The notes under the pieces were generated by a model, which was given only the letters and a program-made list of their open reading frames with translations, had not been told where the DNA came from and did no database searches. From the NCBI RefSeq assembly GCF_000613725.1, contig NZ_BAJN01000019.1:1-34563 (forward strand): a DNA stretch of 34,563 nucleotides, written 5' to 3'. Every line of letters starts with the position of its first letter. The first letter of the stretch is position 1. A program made the position numbers and the translations under genes. The stretch comes from Hoylesella pleuritidis JCM 14110 (lineage in GTDB: Bacteria > Bacteroidota > Bacteroidia > Bacteroidales > Bacteroidaceae). Shown here in pieces: positions 17,901 to 24,386 of this stretch.

Positions 17901-18803
17901 GACAAGAGCGGCAAACCGTTTGAGCTGACAATCGATTTGCACGCCGTCTGCCAGCTCGACAAACTGCAATACCTGCCCCGCGAAGGCGGAGGCGCCGGCA
18001 CATTCCTTACCGGAAGCATTGCCGTCAGCGCCGACGGTCGACAGTGGAGTACACCCGTTCCATTCTCGTGGACTGCCGATGACGCTGCCAAAGAGACAAT
18101 CTTCGAGAATCATCCGACGGCACGCTATATCCGTCTCACCGTGACCGATGCCGTACGCAAATATCTCTCAGGCCGCGAAATCTATGTATTCAAAGTGCCG
18201 GGAACACGCCCGCTCATCCCGGGTGACATCAACCAAGACGGAAAAATAGACCAAGCCGATCTCACATCGTATATGAATTATACCGGATTGCGCCGCGGAG
18301 ATCCCGATTTCGATGGTTATATCAGCAAGGGAGACATTAATGGCAATGGCCTAATCGATGCTGCCGACATCTCCGAAGTGGCCGTGAAGTTAGACGGCGG
18401 CGTGTCTCCCGATGGCCGAAAGCCTGCCGGAAGTATTGTGATTGAGACCGACAAAGCTCGGTATGAGCCGGGCGATGACATCCGTCTCAGCGTTCGCGGT
18501 CAGGCATTGAAAGCTGTCAACGCCCTCAATCTCATTCTTCCGTACAGCGAAAAAGAAATGACATTCACGCGAATCGAGCCTTTGGCGGTGAAGGATATGC
18601 AGAATATGACCAACGACCGGCTGCACAAAGACGGTTCGAAAGTGCTCTATCCAACCTTTGTCAACATCGGCGATCAGCCCATTCTCAATGGCGACACGCC
18701 CCTGTTCGTCATTCATTTCAAGGCCCTTCGCCGCGTGAAGCTTCCACAAGTGAAATTCGATGCGCTGTTGGTCAGCAAAAGTTTGGAAACAATTGAGCAG
18801 TAA
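14979..18803 (+). CDS. Multidomain GH31 glycosidase (alpha-GalNAcase-like) with FN3, F5/8C, dockerin-like and cohesin-like modules
   Basis: Encodes 1274 residues with a signal peptide (ends QVSAAV). The GH31 barrel covers about 250-640: nucleophile candidate Asp411 in LKTDVAWVGDG and acid/base candidate Asp463 in VWTGDQTGG. The motifs NDGYGAGYG and DGWAGTQRYAGVWTGD resemble the GH31 subfamily reported to act as alpha-N-acetylgalactosaminidase more than ordinary alpha-glucosidases. Then come a fibronectin type III domain (about 868-930, YEIEFNG to SAWSPFEART), an F5/8-type carbohydrate-binding module (about 936-1078), two Ca-loop repeats of dockerin type (GDINQDGKIDQADL at about 1082; GDINGNGLIDAADI at about 1118) and a beta-rich end (about 1145-1274) of cohesin-like pattern. 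Activity on mucin or blood-group A GalNAc is inferred from the neighbours. No T9SS sorting domain is visible. Confidence 0.88.
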   Translation: MKRILYTICGLLVSVLQVSAAVVTADDSVKDIRQINASAVEVLYRDGHRLTIDFYSDNIFRLFQDNHGGIVRDPAADPPAKILVNRPRKPVGTLSLTRNERSLTVSSPYVCIDFDRKSALFRITDLRNGRTVVSQASPVQFKHNRYTMAFCEQKDEYFYGGGVQNGRFSHKGQQVEIVNTNSWTDGGVASPAPFYWSTGGYALMGYTFAPGRYDFGATQKGVVGISHDSPYLDIFIFVDNDPASLLADYYQLTGRPVLLPKFAFYEGHLNAYNRDFWKTSDNPAKGILMEDGKRYVESQKDNGGIRESLNGERDNYQFSARAVIDRYHKHDMPLGWLLPNDGYGAGYGQTETLDGNIENLKNLGRYARKHGVEIGLWTQSKLHPVDGVSALLQRDIVKEVRDAGVRVLKTDVAWVGDGYSFGLNGIADVAQIMPYYGSNARPFIITLDGWAGTQRYAGVWTGDQTGGKWEYIRFHIPTYVGAGLSGLSNVTSDMDGIFGGNDIAVNIRDFQWKTFTPMQLNMDGWGATPKYPHILGEPAASINRSYLKFKSMLLPYTYSVAREACFGKPLMRAMFLEFPNDYTHGSDTRYQYMYGPSFLVAPIYQSTRPDSLGNDIRNGIYLPQGRWIDYFNGDVFEGGQLINNYDAPLWKLPLFVRPGAILPMAKPSNNPSQIDYRTRIYELYPDGKSSFTEYDDDGTTDAYLNGAFSETLIESSSTSDGRCDITVHPTTGHFREMAKNKSTLFVVNLTARPQAIRAFIGGKRNRISLQAVSSREALLRTDNAWFYDAEPQLNRFATPGSDFAKVKITKNPQLLVHLQATDVTRNGVSLHIDGYRFAVADKLKRQTGSLIPPREAGVKPADTTPYALTPTWKRVPGADYYEIEFNGMTYSTIRDTALLFTDLKPETTYIYKVRAVNKSGVSAWSPFEARTLADPLADALHGITGKSSVSDAEDHEISRLFDFSDKGDIWFATMDKSGKPFELTIDLHAVCQLDKLQYLPREGGGAGTFLTGSIAVSADGRQWSTPVPFSWTADDAAKETIFENHPTARYIRLTVTDAVRKYLSGREIYVFKVPGTRPLIPGDINQDGKIDQADLTSYMNYTGLRRGDPDFDGYISKGDINGNGLIDAADISEVAVKLDGGVSPDGRKPAGSIVIETDKARYEPGDDIRLSVRGQALKAVNALNLILPYSEKEMTFTRIEPLAVKDMQNMTNDRLHKDGSKVLYPTFVNIGDQPILNGDTPLFVIHFKALRRVKLPQVKFDALLVSKSLETIEQ

Positions 18804-18809
18804 AAAGAG

Positions 18810-18857
18810 GAAGCCCTACCTTCAATCCCTCTCCGAAAGGAGAGGGGAACGGGCTTC
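18810..18857. repeat. GC-rich double hairpin after the glycosidase operon
   Basis: The inner stem CCCTCTCC / GGAGAGGG is closed by a GAAA tetraloop (18827-18846). The outer stem GAAGCCC (18810-18816) pairs with GGGCTTC (18851-18857). It starts six bases after the GH31 stop. No T tract follows, so it may stabilise the mRNA 3' end or be a REP-like intergenic element; termination is possible. Confidence 0.65.
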
Positions 18858-19181
18858 GTCGGACAATAATTATTCGCCTGATAATAATTCTTTGTCAGGA
18901 GGAATTATAAAGATGAGGAGTGAAAAAATAAAAAGGTAAAAATCTGATTATAATCTCTTGTCAAGGCGAACGGTCGCAGTCGTTTACAGATGAGTGGCAA
19001 CCCGCTTCGTAACCGATGCTTAAACGCCCTGTGAAAAGCCGTTAAACGGCGTGCGATTAACCATTCGTTGTACGACGATTAACGGCTAATCGCAATGGGA
19101 TCTGTATTCATCTGATATACAAGCAAATACACAGCTCGTGTTGATTCTATGAAGTTCGTTTTCCGGGTAACACCGAACGAT
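18858..19181. other. Gene-free gap between the GH31 gene and rpmH
   Basis: No coding signal on either strand. The left part has AT-rich inverted words (AATAATTATT, GATAATAATT and CTGATAATAATTCTTTGTCAG). The right part carries the second copy of the 65-base repeat (19031-19095). rpmH and its terminator follow. Confidence 0.55.
19031..19095. repeat. Dispersed 65-base intergenic repeat, copy 2
   Basis: Gap-free match to 11092-11156 (about 50 of 65 identical), same orientation, on the opposite side of the glycosidase operon. Further weak similarity continues downstream, for example TCTGTATTCATCTGA against ATTGTATCTGCCTGA. It has no open reading frame and keeps the TTAA-centred dyads, which suggests a structured element and not a gene remnant. 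Confidence 0.75.
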
Positions 19182-19219
19182 AAAAAAAGCAGCAAATTCC
19201 CGTAAGAGAATTTGCTGCT
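19182..19219 (-). terminator. Terminator of rpmH
   Basis: Read on the minus strand, a perfect 12-base stem (AGCAGCAAATTC at 19188-19199 with GAATTTGCTGCT at 19208-19219) is followed by a run of seven T residues (A at 19182-19188 on the plus strand). This is a textbook rho-independent terminator 41 bases after the rpmH stop. Confidence 0.88.
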
Positions 19220-19260
19220 ATACTTTCATTTACTTGCTTGTAATGTGTGTACGGAAAGAT

Positions 19261-19416
19261 TTATTTTCCGTGATGTTCGTCAGAAACGGTGAGCTTCTTC
19301 CGGCCGCAAGCACGACGCGACGCCAATACACGGCGACCGTTCTTCGTTGCCATTCTCTCGCGGAAGCCGTGCTTGTTCACTCTTCTTCTGTTGTGAGGCT
19401 GAAATGTTCTTTTCAT
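19261..19416 (-). CDS. rpmH: Ribosomal protein L34
   Basis: A 51-residue gene on the minus strand, ATG at 19416-19414 and TAA at 19263-19261. The translation begins [18 protein letters not shown], continues [18 protein letters not shown] and [10 protein letters not shown]: the complete L34 signature of a small, Arg/Lys-rich protein that binds 23S rRNA in the large subunit. The Bacteroidetes form has the extended C-terminal KKLTVSDE tail seen here. One Cys (RRACGRKK) sits where Lys or His is more common. It is divergent from efp, a neighbourhood shared by many Bacteroidales, and has its own promoter and terminator. Confidence 0.96.
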   Translation of the reverse strand: MKRTFQPHNRRRVNKHGFRERMATKNGRRVLASRRACGRKKLTVSDEHHGK

Positions 19417-19461
19417 CTTTGCTATTATATTTTTATTGTTATTATTTCAGGCTTTGGGCTG

Positions 19462-19493
19462 CAAAATTACGCAATTCTTTTGTAATCACCAAA
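19462..19493 (-). promoter_or_regulatory. Promoter of rpmH
   Basis: On the minus strand TTTG (plus 19490-19493) and TAATTTTG (plus 19462-19469) are 20 bases apart, fitting the Bacteroidetes -33/-7 consensus. The rpmH ATG follows after 45 bases of A/T-rich leader. Confidence 0.65.
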
Positions 19494-19542
19494 AAAAAAG
19501 GATTTTTAGTGGCCGAACTACGGCTTTTTTGTATTTTATTCG

Positions 19543-19550
19543 TAACTTTG
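19543..19550 (+). promoter_or_regulatory. Putative -7 box for efp
   Basis: TAACTTTG matches TAnnTTTG, 58 bases before the efp ATG. The upstream -33 region is T-rich but has no exact TTTG at 19 bases. It faces away from the rpmH promoter, making a compact divergent pair. Confidence 0.55.
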
Positions 19551-19608
19551 CAACGCTCCAATGAGCAGTCGATTGACATTTATTATCACTCATTCAAGAT
19601 AAAACAAA

Positions 19609-20175
19609 ATGATTAATTCACAGGAGATTAAGATCGGAACGTGTATCCGTCTTGACAATCAAATCTTCACTTGCATCGATTTCCAGCACGTGAAACCGGG
19701 TAAGGGAAACACCGTTATGCGTACGAAGTTGAAGAACGTGACCACAGGTCGTGTGTTAGATCGCACCTTCCAGGTGGGTTTCAAACTTGAAGACGTGCGG
19801 ATAGAACGCCGTCCTTATCAGTATCTTTACCAAGACGGAGAAGATTATATCTTTATGAATCAGGAGACATTCGAGCAAGCTCCCATCGCCAAAGAGGCTG
19901 TTACGGGCATCAATTTTATGAAAGAGGGCGATGTCGTAGAGGTAGTTACCGATACGACCGACGGCACTGTGCTCTTTGCCGAGATGCCGGTAAAAACCGT
20001 ATTGCGCGTTACGCACTCGGAGCCTGGCCTTAAAGGAGACACCGCGACGAATGCAACTAAGCCTGCAACGTTGGAGACCGGCGTAGAGATTCGTGTTCCG
20101 TTGTTCATCAACGAGGGCGAACTGGTGCAGGTAGACACACGCGACGGCTCTTACTTGCAGCGTGTAAAGGAGTAG
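19609..20175 (+). CDS. efp: Translation elongation factor P
   Basis: Encodes 188 residues, the standard length. EF-P binds between the P and E sites of the ribosome and relieves stalling at polyproline stretches. All three domains are present: the N-terminal KOW-like domain with the loop VKPGKGN (tip Lys32, the position modified in many bacteria), the first OB domain (DGEDYIFMNQETFEQ) and the second OB domain ending VPLFINEGELVQVDTRDGSYLQRV. ATG at 19609 gives the normal N-terminus. No epmA/epmB-like modification gene is in the window. It is divergent from rpmH and followed by a long inverted repeat. Confidence 0.96.
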   Translation: MINSQEIKIGTCIRLDNQIFTCIDFQHVKPGKGNTVMRTKLKNVTTGRVLDRTFQVGFKLEDVRIERRPYQYLYQDGEDYIFMNQETFEQAPIAKEAVTGINFMKEGDVVEVVTDTTDGTVLFAEMPVKTVLRVTHSEPGLKGDTATNATKPATLETGVEIRVPLFINEGELVQVDTRDGSYLQRVKE

Positions 20176-20392
20176 GTGTTTAAGTTTTTGAGTTCGTAAG
20201 TTTTTAAGTTGGTTGGTGAGCTTTTTAGTTTATGAGTTTTTAAGTTTATAAGTTTTCGAGGCCCTTTTACAACTCTTGGAAAACTTTAAAACTCATAAAC
20301 TTAAAGCCTTAAAAACTTATGAACTCATCAACCAACTTAAAAATTTACGAACTTATAAACTAAAAAACGAACAAACTAACCCAAAACTAACG
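20176..20392. repeat. Degenerate AAGTTT/GAGTTT tract folded as a large inverted repeat
   Basis: The 217 bases after efp consist of imperfect units such as GTTTAAG, TTTTTGAG, GTTTATAAG and, in the second half, their complements (CTTATAAAC, CTCATAAAC). The arms 20192-20220 and 20324-20352 are complementary at 27 of 29 positions, around about 100 bases of similar sequence that can also pair. The whole could fold into a long AT-rich hairpin and may end the efp transcript. It shares units with the pta-ackA spacer. Confidence 0.75.
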
Positions 20393-21388
20393 TTGAAATA
20401 CTCATTCATTATTCCTGTTTACAATCGTCCCGATGAAGTGGAGGAGCTATTGGAGAGTCTGGCAACACAGACTTTCAGGTCGTTTGAGGTGCTCATTGTC
20501 GAAGACGGGTCGTCGGTGCCGTGCCGAAATGTATGCGAGCGCTATGCCGAAAAGTTGGATTTGAAGTATTTCGAAAAGCCGAATTCTGGTCCGGGGCAGA
20601 CTCGCAACTACGGCGCTGAGCGCGCTTCGGGCGATTATCTCATCGTGTTGGACAGCGATGTGGTACTTCCCGTGGGATATTTGCAGGCCGTTGACAATGA
20701 GCTAAACCGTGAACCGGCCGATGCTTTCGGCGGTCCCGACAGTGCGCACGCCTCGTTTACTGATACGCAGAAAGCCATTTCGTATTCGATGACGGCCTTT
20801 TTTACTACGGGTGGAATACGCGGCGGTAAGAAAAAACTCGACAAATTCTATCCCCGTTCGTTCAATATGGGCATTCGTCGCGATGTTTATGCACGGCTCG
20901 GAGGGTTCTCCAAGATGCGCTTCGGAGAAGATATCGACTTCTCGATTCGTATTTTCAAGGCCGGTTGCAGCTGTCGACTGTTTCCCGAGGCGTGGGTTTG
21001 GCATAAGCGACGGACAGATTTCCGCAAGTTCTTTCGACAGGTTTACAACAGCGGAATAGCCCGAATCAATCTCTATAAAAAATATCCCGAGTCGCTCAAA
21101 GCAGTCCATCTGTTGCCGATGTTATTCACGGTGGGTGTGCTTTCGTTGGTTTTGTTGTCGGCCATTCTGTGCTCGTTGTGGCCCCTCTCGTTGGTTTTGC
21201 TTTACGCCGTGATGATCTTCGGCGATGCATTGCGCGTTTCACGGCGGCTCAAAGTGGCTGCATTGGCAGTCGTGGCAGCCTTTACCCAACTGATGGGATA
21301 TGGTTTCGGTTTCCTCAATGCGTGGTGGAAACGCTGCGTGTTAGACCGCGACGCGTTCAGTGCTTTTGATAAAACGTTTTATAAATGA
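20393..21388 (+). CDS. Family 2 glycosyltransferase with C-terminal membrane segments
   Basis: From a TTG at 20393 the protein is 331 residues and begins LKYSFIIPVYNRPDEVEELL, the normal GT2 start. An ATG at 20276 would add 39 residues encoded entirely by the repeat tract, so I prefer the TTG, with some doubt. The GT-A fold motifs are EDGSS, LDSDVVLP (the metal-binding DxD) and FGEDIDFS with KRRTDFRKFFRQ downstream. The last 90 residues have two or three hydrophobic spans (HLLPMLFTVGVLSLVLLSAIL and more), anchoring the enzyme in the inner membrane. It likely transfers a sugar to a surface glycan or lipid, but donor and acceptor are unknown. radC overlaps its stop codon (ATGA). Confidence 0.85.
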   Translation: MKYSFIIPVYNRPDEVEELLESLATQTFRSFEVLIVEDGSSVPCRNVCERYAEKLDLKYFEKPNSGPGQTRNYGAERASGDYLIVLDSDVVLPVGYLQAVDNELNREPADAFGGPDSAHASFTDTQKAISYSMTAFFTTGGIRGGKKKLDKFYPRSFNMGIRRDVYARLGGFSKMRFGEDIDFSIRIFKAGCSCRLFPEAWVWHKRRTDFRKFFRQVYNSGIARINLYKKYPESLKAVHLLPMLFTVGVLSLVLLSAILCSLWPLSLVLLYAVMIFGDALRVSRRLKVAALAVVAAFTQLMGYGFGFLNAWWKRCVLDRDAFSAFDKTFYK

Positions 21389-22074
21389 TGGATGGGTTTC
21401 CCATTTCTCAATGGTCTTTGGAAGACCGGCCACGTGAAAAATTAGAACGATTGGGGGCTTCTGCCCTGTCGAATGCAGAATTGTTGGGCATCCTCATCGG
21501 ATCGGGATCGGCCCGAGAAAGTGCCGTCGATCTGATGAAACGACTGTTGCACGACTGCAACAACAACCTGAATACACTGGGGAAACATACCATTCGCGAG
21601 CTCACTGCCTATAAAGGAATCGGCGAAGCGAAAGCAATCACGATCCTTGCAGCTTGCGAATTGGGTAAGCGTCGGGCTCGGGAAAAGGCCGAAGAACGTG
21701 CTGATTTAGGATCGGCAACGGCCATATATAACCTGATGCACCCTCGAATGCAAGACCTGAGCATTGAAGAGGCTTATGTTTTGCTGTTGAATCGTAACTA
21801 CAAATTGATCAAAGACGTGCTCATCAGTCGCGGAGGCCTCAGCGAAACAGCCATAGACGTACGCCTGATCATTCGAGAAGCACTGTTGAACAACGCTACC
21901 GTTGTTGCACTTTGTCATAATCATCCCAGCAACAACAACTCGCCCAGCCCCGAAGACGATCGTATCACGCAGCTTGTTAAGAAATCTTGTGATCTGATGC
22001 GCATATATTTCCTCGATCATGTCATCGTCACCGACGGTCGATATTACAGTTACCACGAAAATGGAAGACTGTGA
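21385..22074 (+). CDS. radC: RadC family (JAMM-domain) protein
   Basis: Encodes 229 residues. The N-terminus (about 1-80) has the UPF0758 and helix-hairpin-helix-like part (WSLEDRPREKL, ELTAYKGIGEAKAITI). The C-terminal JAMM/MPN metalloprotease-like domain has the metal site HNHPSNNNSPSPEDD and an upstream catalytic-type Glu. Despite the gene name, the DNA repair role was withdrawn for E. coli and the biochemical activity remains unclear. Length is normal. The start overlaps the glycosyltransferase stop by four bases, so they may be coupled. It is the last GC-richer gene before the AT-richer secretion locus, marking the probable junction. Confidence 0.93.
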   Translation: MMDGFPISQWSLEDRPREKLERLGASALSNAELLGILIGSGSARESAVDLMKRLLHDCNNNLNTLGKHTIRELTAYKGIGEAKAITILAACELGKRRAREKAEERADLGSATAIYNLMHPRMQDLSIEEAYVLLLNRNYKLIKDVLISRGGLSETAIDVRLIIREALLNNATVVALCHNHPSNNNSPSPEDDRITQLVKKSCDLMRIYFLDHVIVTDGRYYSYHENGRL

Positions 22075-22134
22075 TTAATAGCGTATAAAAATATTAAAAA
22101 GATAAAAAATCACCGCATTTCGTTAAAAAAGCCA

Positions 22135-22142
22135 TATATTTG
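22135..22142 (+). promoter_or_regulatory. Putative -7 box for the T6SS operon
   Basis: TATATTTG matches TAnnTTTG, 23 bases before the tssE ATG in a very A/T-rich leader (22075-22165). No exact TTTG lies at the -33 position. It is the only promoter-like site I see before the ten-gene operon. Confidence 0.5.
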
Positions 22143-22165
22143 TACCACTATTCTTTAAATTAGGT

Positions 22166-22588
22166 ATGGATTATCTGAAATTGCCATTGGACTTATCTTC
22201 CGCTTTGGAGGGGCGAATGGAGAGATGCTCCAATGAGGAGTCCATCGCTCAGCATATTATGATGTTGATTGTTTCTCATTATGGGGAGGTCGAAAGTAAG
22301 AATGATTACGGATCTATCATTTGGAATTTAGAATACAATCAGGTTGTCATCAACAATGATTGGGAAGAAAATGTAAAGAAGTCGTTGGAAAAAACCATTA
22401 CCAAATACGAGCGCCGTTTAAAAGATATTCGTGTTCAAGTAGACCTTACGGAGGTGGAAGAAGAAATCAGGAATAAATATCCGAATGCTCGACGTCGTGT
22501 GAAGATTTGGGTATTTGGTCTGTTAGTTGCAAACGACAGGCCTTTCCATTTCAGTACCCACCTTTACATAAGCCCAATCTCTCAATGA
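22166..22588 (+). CDS. tssE: T6SS baseplate protein TssE (gp25-like)
   Basis: Encodes 140 residues. It has the GPW/gp25 pattern: a helical start, then the segment SIAQHIMMLIVSHYGEVESKNDYGS with a conserved-type IIWNLEYNQ, then a beta region VQVDLTEVEEE and RVKIWVFGLLV. In phage and T6SS, gp25/TssE joins the baseplate wedge to the first sheath ring. It opens the operon, 91 bases after radC, and tssF follows after 22 bases. A promoter box lies just upstream. The sheath genes tssB and tssC, usually near it in Bacteroidetes loci, are not adjacent here. Confidence 0.85.
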   Translation: MDYLKLPLDLSSALEGRMERCSNEESIAQHIMMLIVSHYGEVESKNDYGSIIWNLEYNQVVINNDWEENVKKSLEKTITKYERRLKDIRVQVDLTEVEEEIRNKYPNARRRVKIWVFGLLVANDRPFHFSTHLYISPISQ

Positions 22589-22610
22589 AGTCAGGTAAAA
22601 ACATTTTATT

Positions 22611-24386
22611 ATGATAGACAAACGACAACGCGAGATTAAAGATCGCATTTCACGATATGCAATGGATTTATGGGGCATTTCCGACCCAAGTCGGATGGAT
22701 CCCATCGTTGATTTGTTGTTAGACGTATTTGCATATAACAGCAGCAGGCTGTACCAAGATATTGATGCTGCCGATGCAAGCATACTCCATCGGTTGGCCC
22801 GTTTGCTCGTACCCCACAAATGGTCTCTTCCTTTTCCTTCTCACGCTTTGATGACTGTCTGTCCTGCATCGGACAATATCCGCACTCTTTCTATAAAAGA
22901 CCATTTTTATGCAGACAGAATGATTTTCAGCAAAGGAGCGGTGCGCCTTTTCTTCACCCCCTTGGCAAACTATCCACTGATTCAGGCACAAGTGAAATGC
23001 ATTGCTTTTGGGCATAAGATTCTCACTTATATGAACGACGGACGGCATATAGAATCGTTTTCGGACAGAGATGGAAAGGATGATGAAAATTCCGTTTGGG
23101 TAGGAATCGAGATTTCCGAACAAACATTACTGAATACGGAAAGCCTGACTTTGTGTATTTTACCCGAAGACAATCGTCTTACTCCATTTATCAAAGATAT
23201 TCAGGCTTATGATACAGACGGTAATCCTTTATGTGTTCATAATCCGAGCTTTTCACTGCCCGATAAGGAAAAATATCATTATTTCGATGATATCAGCGAT
23301 TATTATGCAGATCATTTCATCACGATAGACCTTACAGAGCAGTCCTGTCAGGAGAAGTTGTGCTGCACCTCATTCCCTCGGATTTGGAATAATGATACCG
23401 TGGAGAAGAATGCAGGCAATCTTTATTGGGTCAAGTTACAATTTCCCAAACTGCTCTCGTATATGAATTTTGAAGGAATGAGAATCCTGATGAATACTTT
23501 CCCTGTCGTTAACAGAAGAGCAGAATTCAAAAGACATAGCTTTGCAAGAGAAGGAACCATCATATCTCTTCCTTGTGATGACGGTATGCATCTCTTAAAT
23601 GTAGATAGTTTGCAAGACAATACGGGGAAAGATTATACGGATATGCAGAGTCATTACGAAGAACGTCACAGCGGAGCTTTCAGCCTTTATTTCGGAAATC
23701 TTGAAAGATTTGACTCGGATAATGCCAGTACATTGATCATCAGGCTGATGCAATTGATACGGGAAGATGGAAGTGCTTTCTTTTCTACGAATACGGACTT
23801 ATTGGATGCCCAACTCAATGAGCTTTACACTAAAATAGACGAGATCGGTAAAAACGTATACGATACAATTCAACGAGGAAGCAAACAGAGAGCATTCCTA
23901 CTTACTCTACCTCAAAAGAATGCAGAAGATGCAGAGGTGAGATACTGGGTTACGGATGGAGACACAGCAAATGGCCTTGACTCGAGATCTCTGTTATATC
24001 AACACGGTATAGATAAGTTCCTCGTTACAGGCATCCGCTTCCAAACAGTCACTAAACAAGGGACCGTACACAGAGACGAACAAGATCTTATCAATAGTCT
24101 GCGCTATGGATTGTTAAGTAGAGACCGCATCGTTACACAGGAGGATGTGCGCAGTTACATTTTCCATAAAATGGGTGCTCTGGTAAAGTCTGTCGACATA
24201 CGAGACGGAATAGATATTTCTCCCGATGTGCGCAAAGGTATTGTACGGACAACAGAAGTCAGAATAACAGTCAGACAAATGTCAGACAATGAAACGGTGG
24301 ATCTTCCTGCCACGGCACATTTTCTTGAAAAGGAACTGACCAAACGTTCTATCAGTAAGATTCCATATAAAATATTTTTCGAATGA
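22611..24386 (+). CDS. tssF: T6SS baseplate protein TssF
   Basis: Encodes 591 residues, near the length of Bacteroidetes TssF. The N-terminal region (IDKRQREIKDRISRYAMDLWGISDPSRMDPI, then ASILHRLARLLVPHKW) is the TssF/VasA pattern in the shorter Bacteroidetes version. TssF pairs with TssG and TssE in the wedge of the baseplate, which sets the sheath in place on the cytoplasmic side of the envelope. It overlaps the tssH start by four bases (ATGA), which suggests coupled translation. No signal peptide and no membrane span are present, in keeping with a cytoplasmic location. Confidence 0.85.
   Translation: MIDKRQREIKDRISRYAMDLWGISDPSRMDPIVDLLLDVFAYNSSRLYQDIDAADASILHRLARLLVPHKWSLPFPSHALMTVCPASDNIRTLSIKDHFYADRMIFSKGAVRLFFTPLANYPLIQAQVKCIAFGHKILTYMNDGRHIESFSDRDGKDDENSVWVGIEISEQTLLNTESLTLCILPEDNRLTPFIKDIQAYDTDGNPLCVHNPSFSLPDKEKYHYFDDISDYYADHFITIDLTEQSCQEKLCCTSFPRIWNNDTVEKNAGNLYWVKLQFPKLLSYMNFEGMRILMNTFPVVNRRAEFKRHSFAREGTIISLPCDDGMHLLNVDSLQDNTGKDYTDMQSHYEERHSGAFSLYFGNLERFDSDNASTLIIRLMQLIREDGSAFFSTNTDLLDAQLNELYTKIDEIGKNVYDTIQRGSKQRAFLLTLPQKNAEDAEVRYWVTDGDTANGLDSRSLLYQHGIDKFLVTGIRFQTVTKQGTVHRDEQDLINSLRYGLLSRDRIVTQEDVRSYIFHKMGALVKSVDIRDGIDISPDVRKGIVRTTEVRITVRQMSDNETVDLPATAHFLEKELTKRSISKIPYKIFFE

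Noticed and set aside
19234..19616. Plus-strand open frames over rpmH
   Set aside because: The minus strand encodes a complete L34 protein with promoter and terminator. The plus-strand frames overlap it and the efp promoter.
20276..20392. N-terminal 39 residues of the glycosyltransferase from an ATG start
   Set aside because: This part is translated from the degenerate repeat tract (Lys/Leu/Thr/Asn only) and lies before the conserved GT2 first strand. I use the TTG at 20393, though translation from 20276 cannot be excluded.
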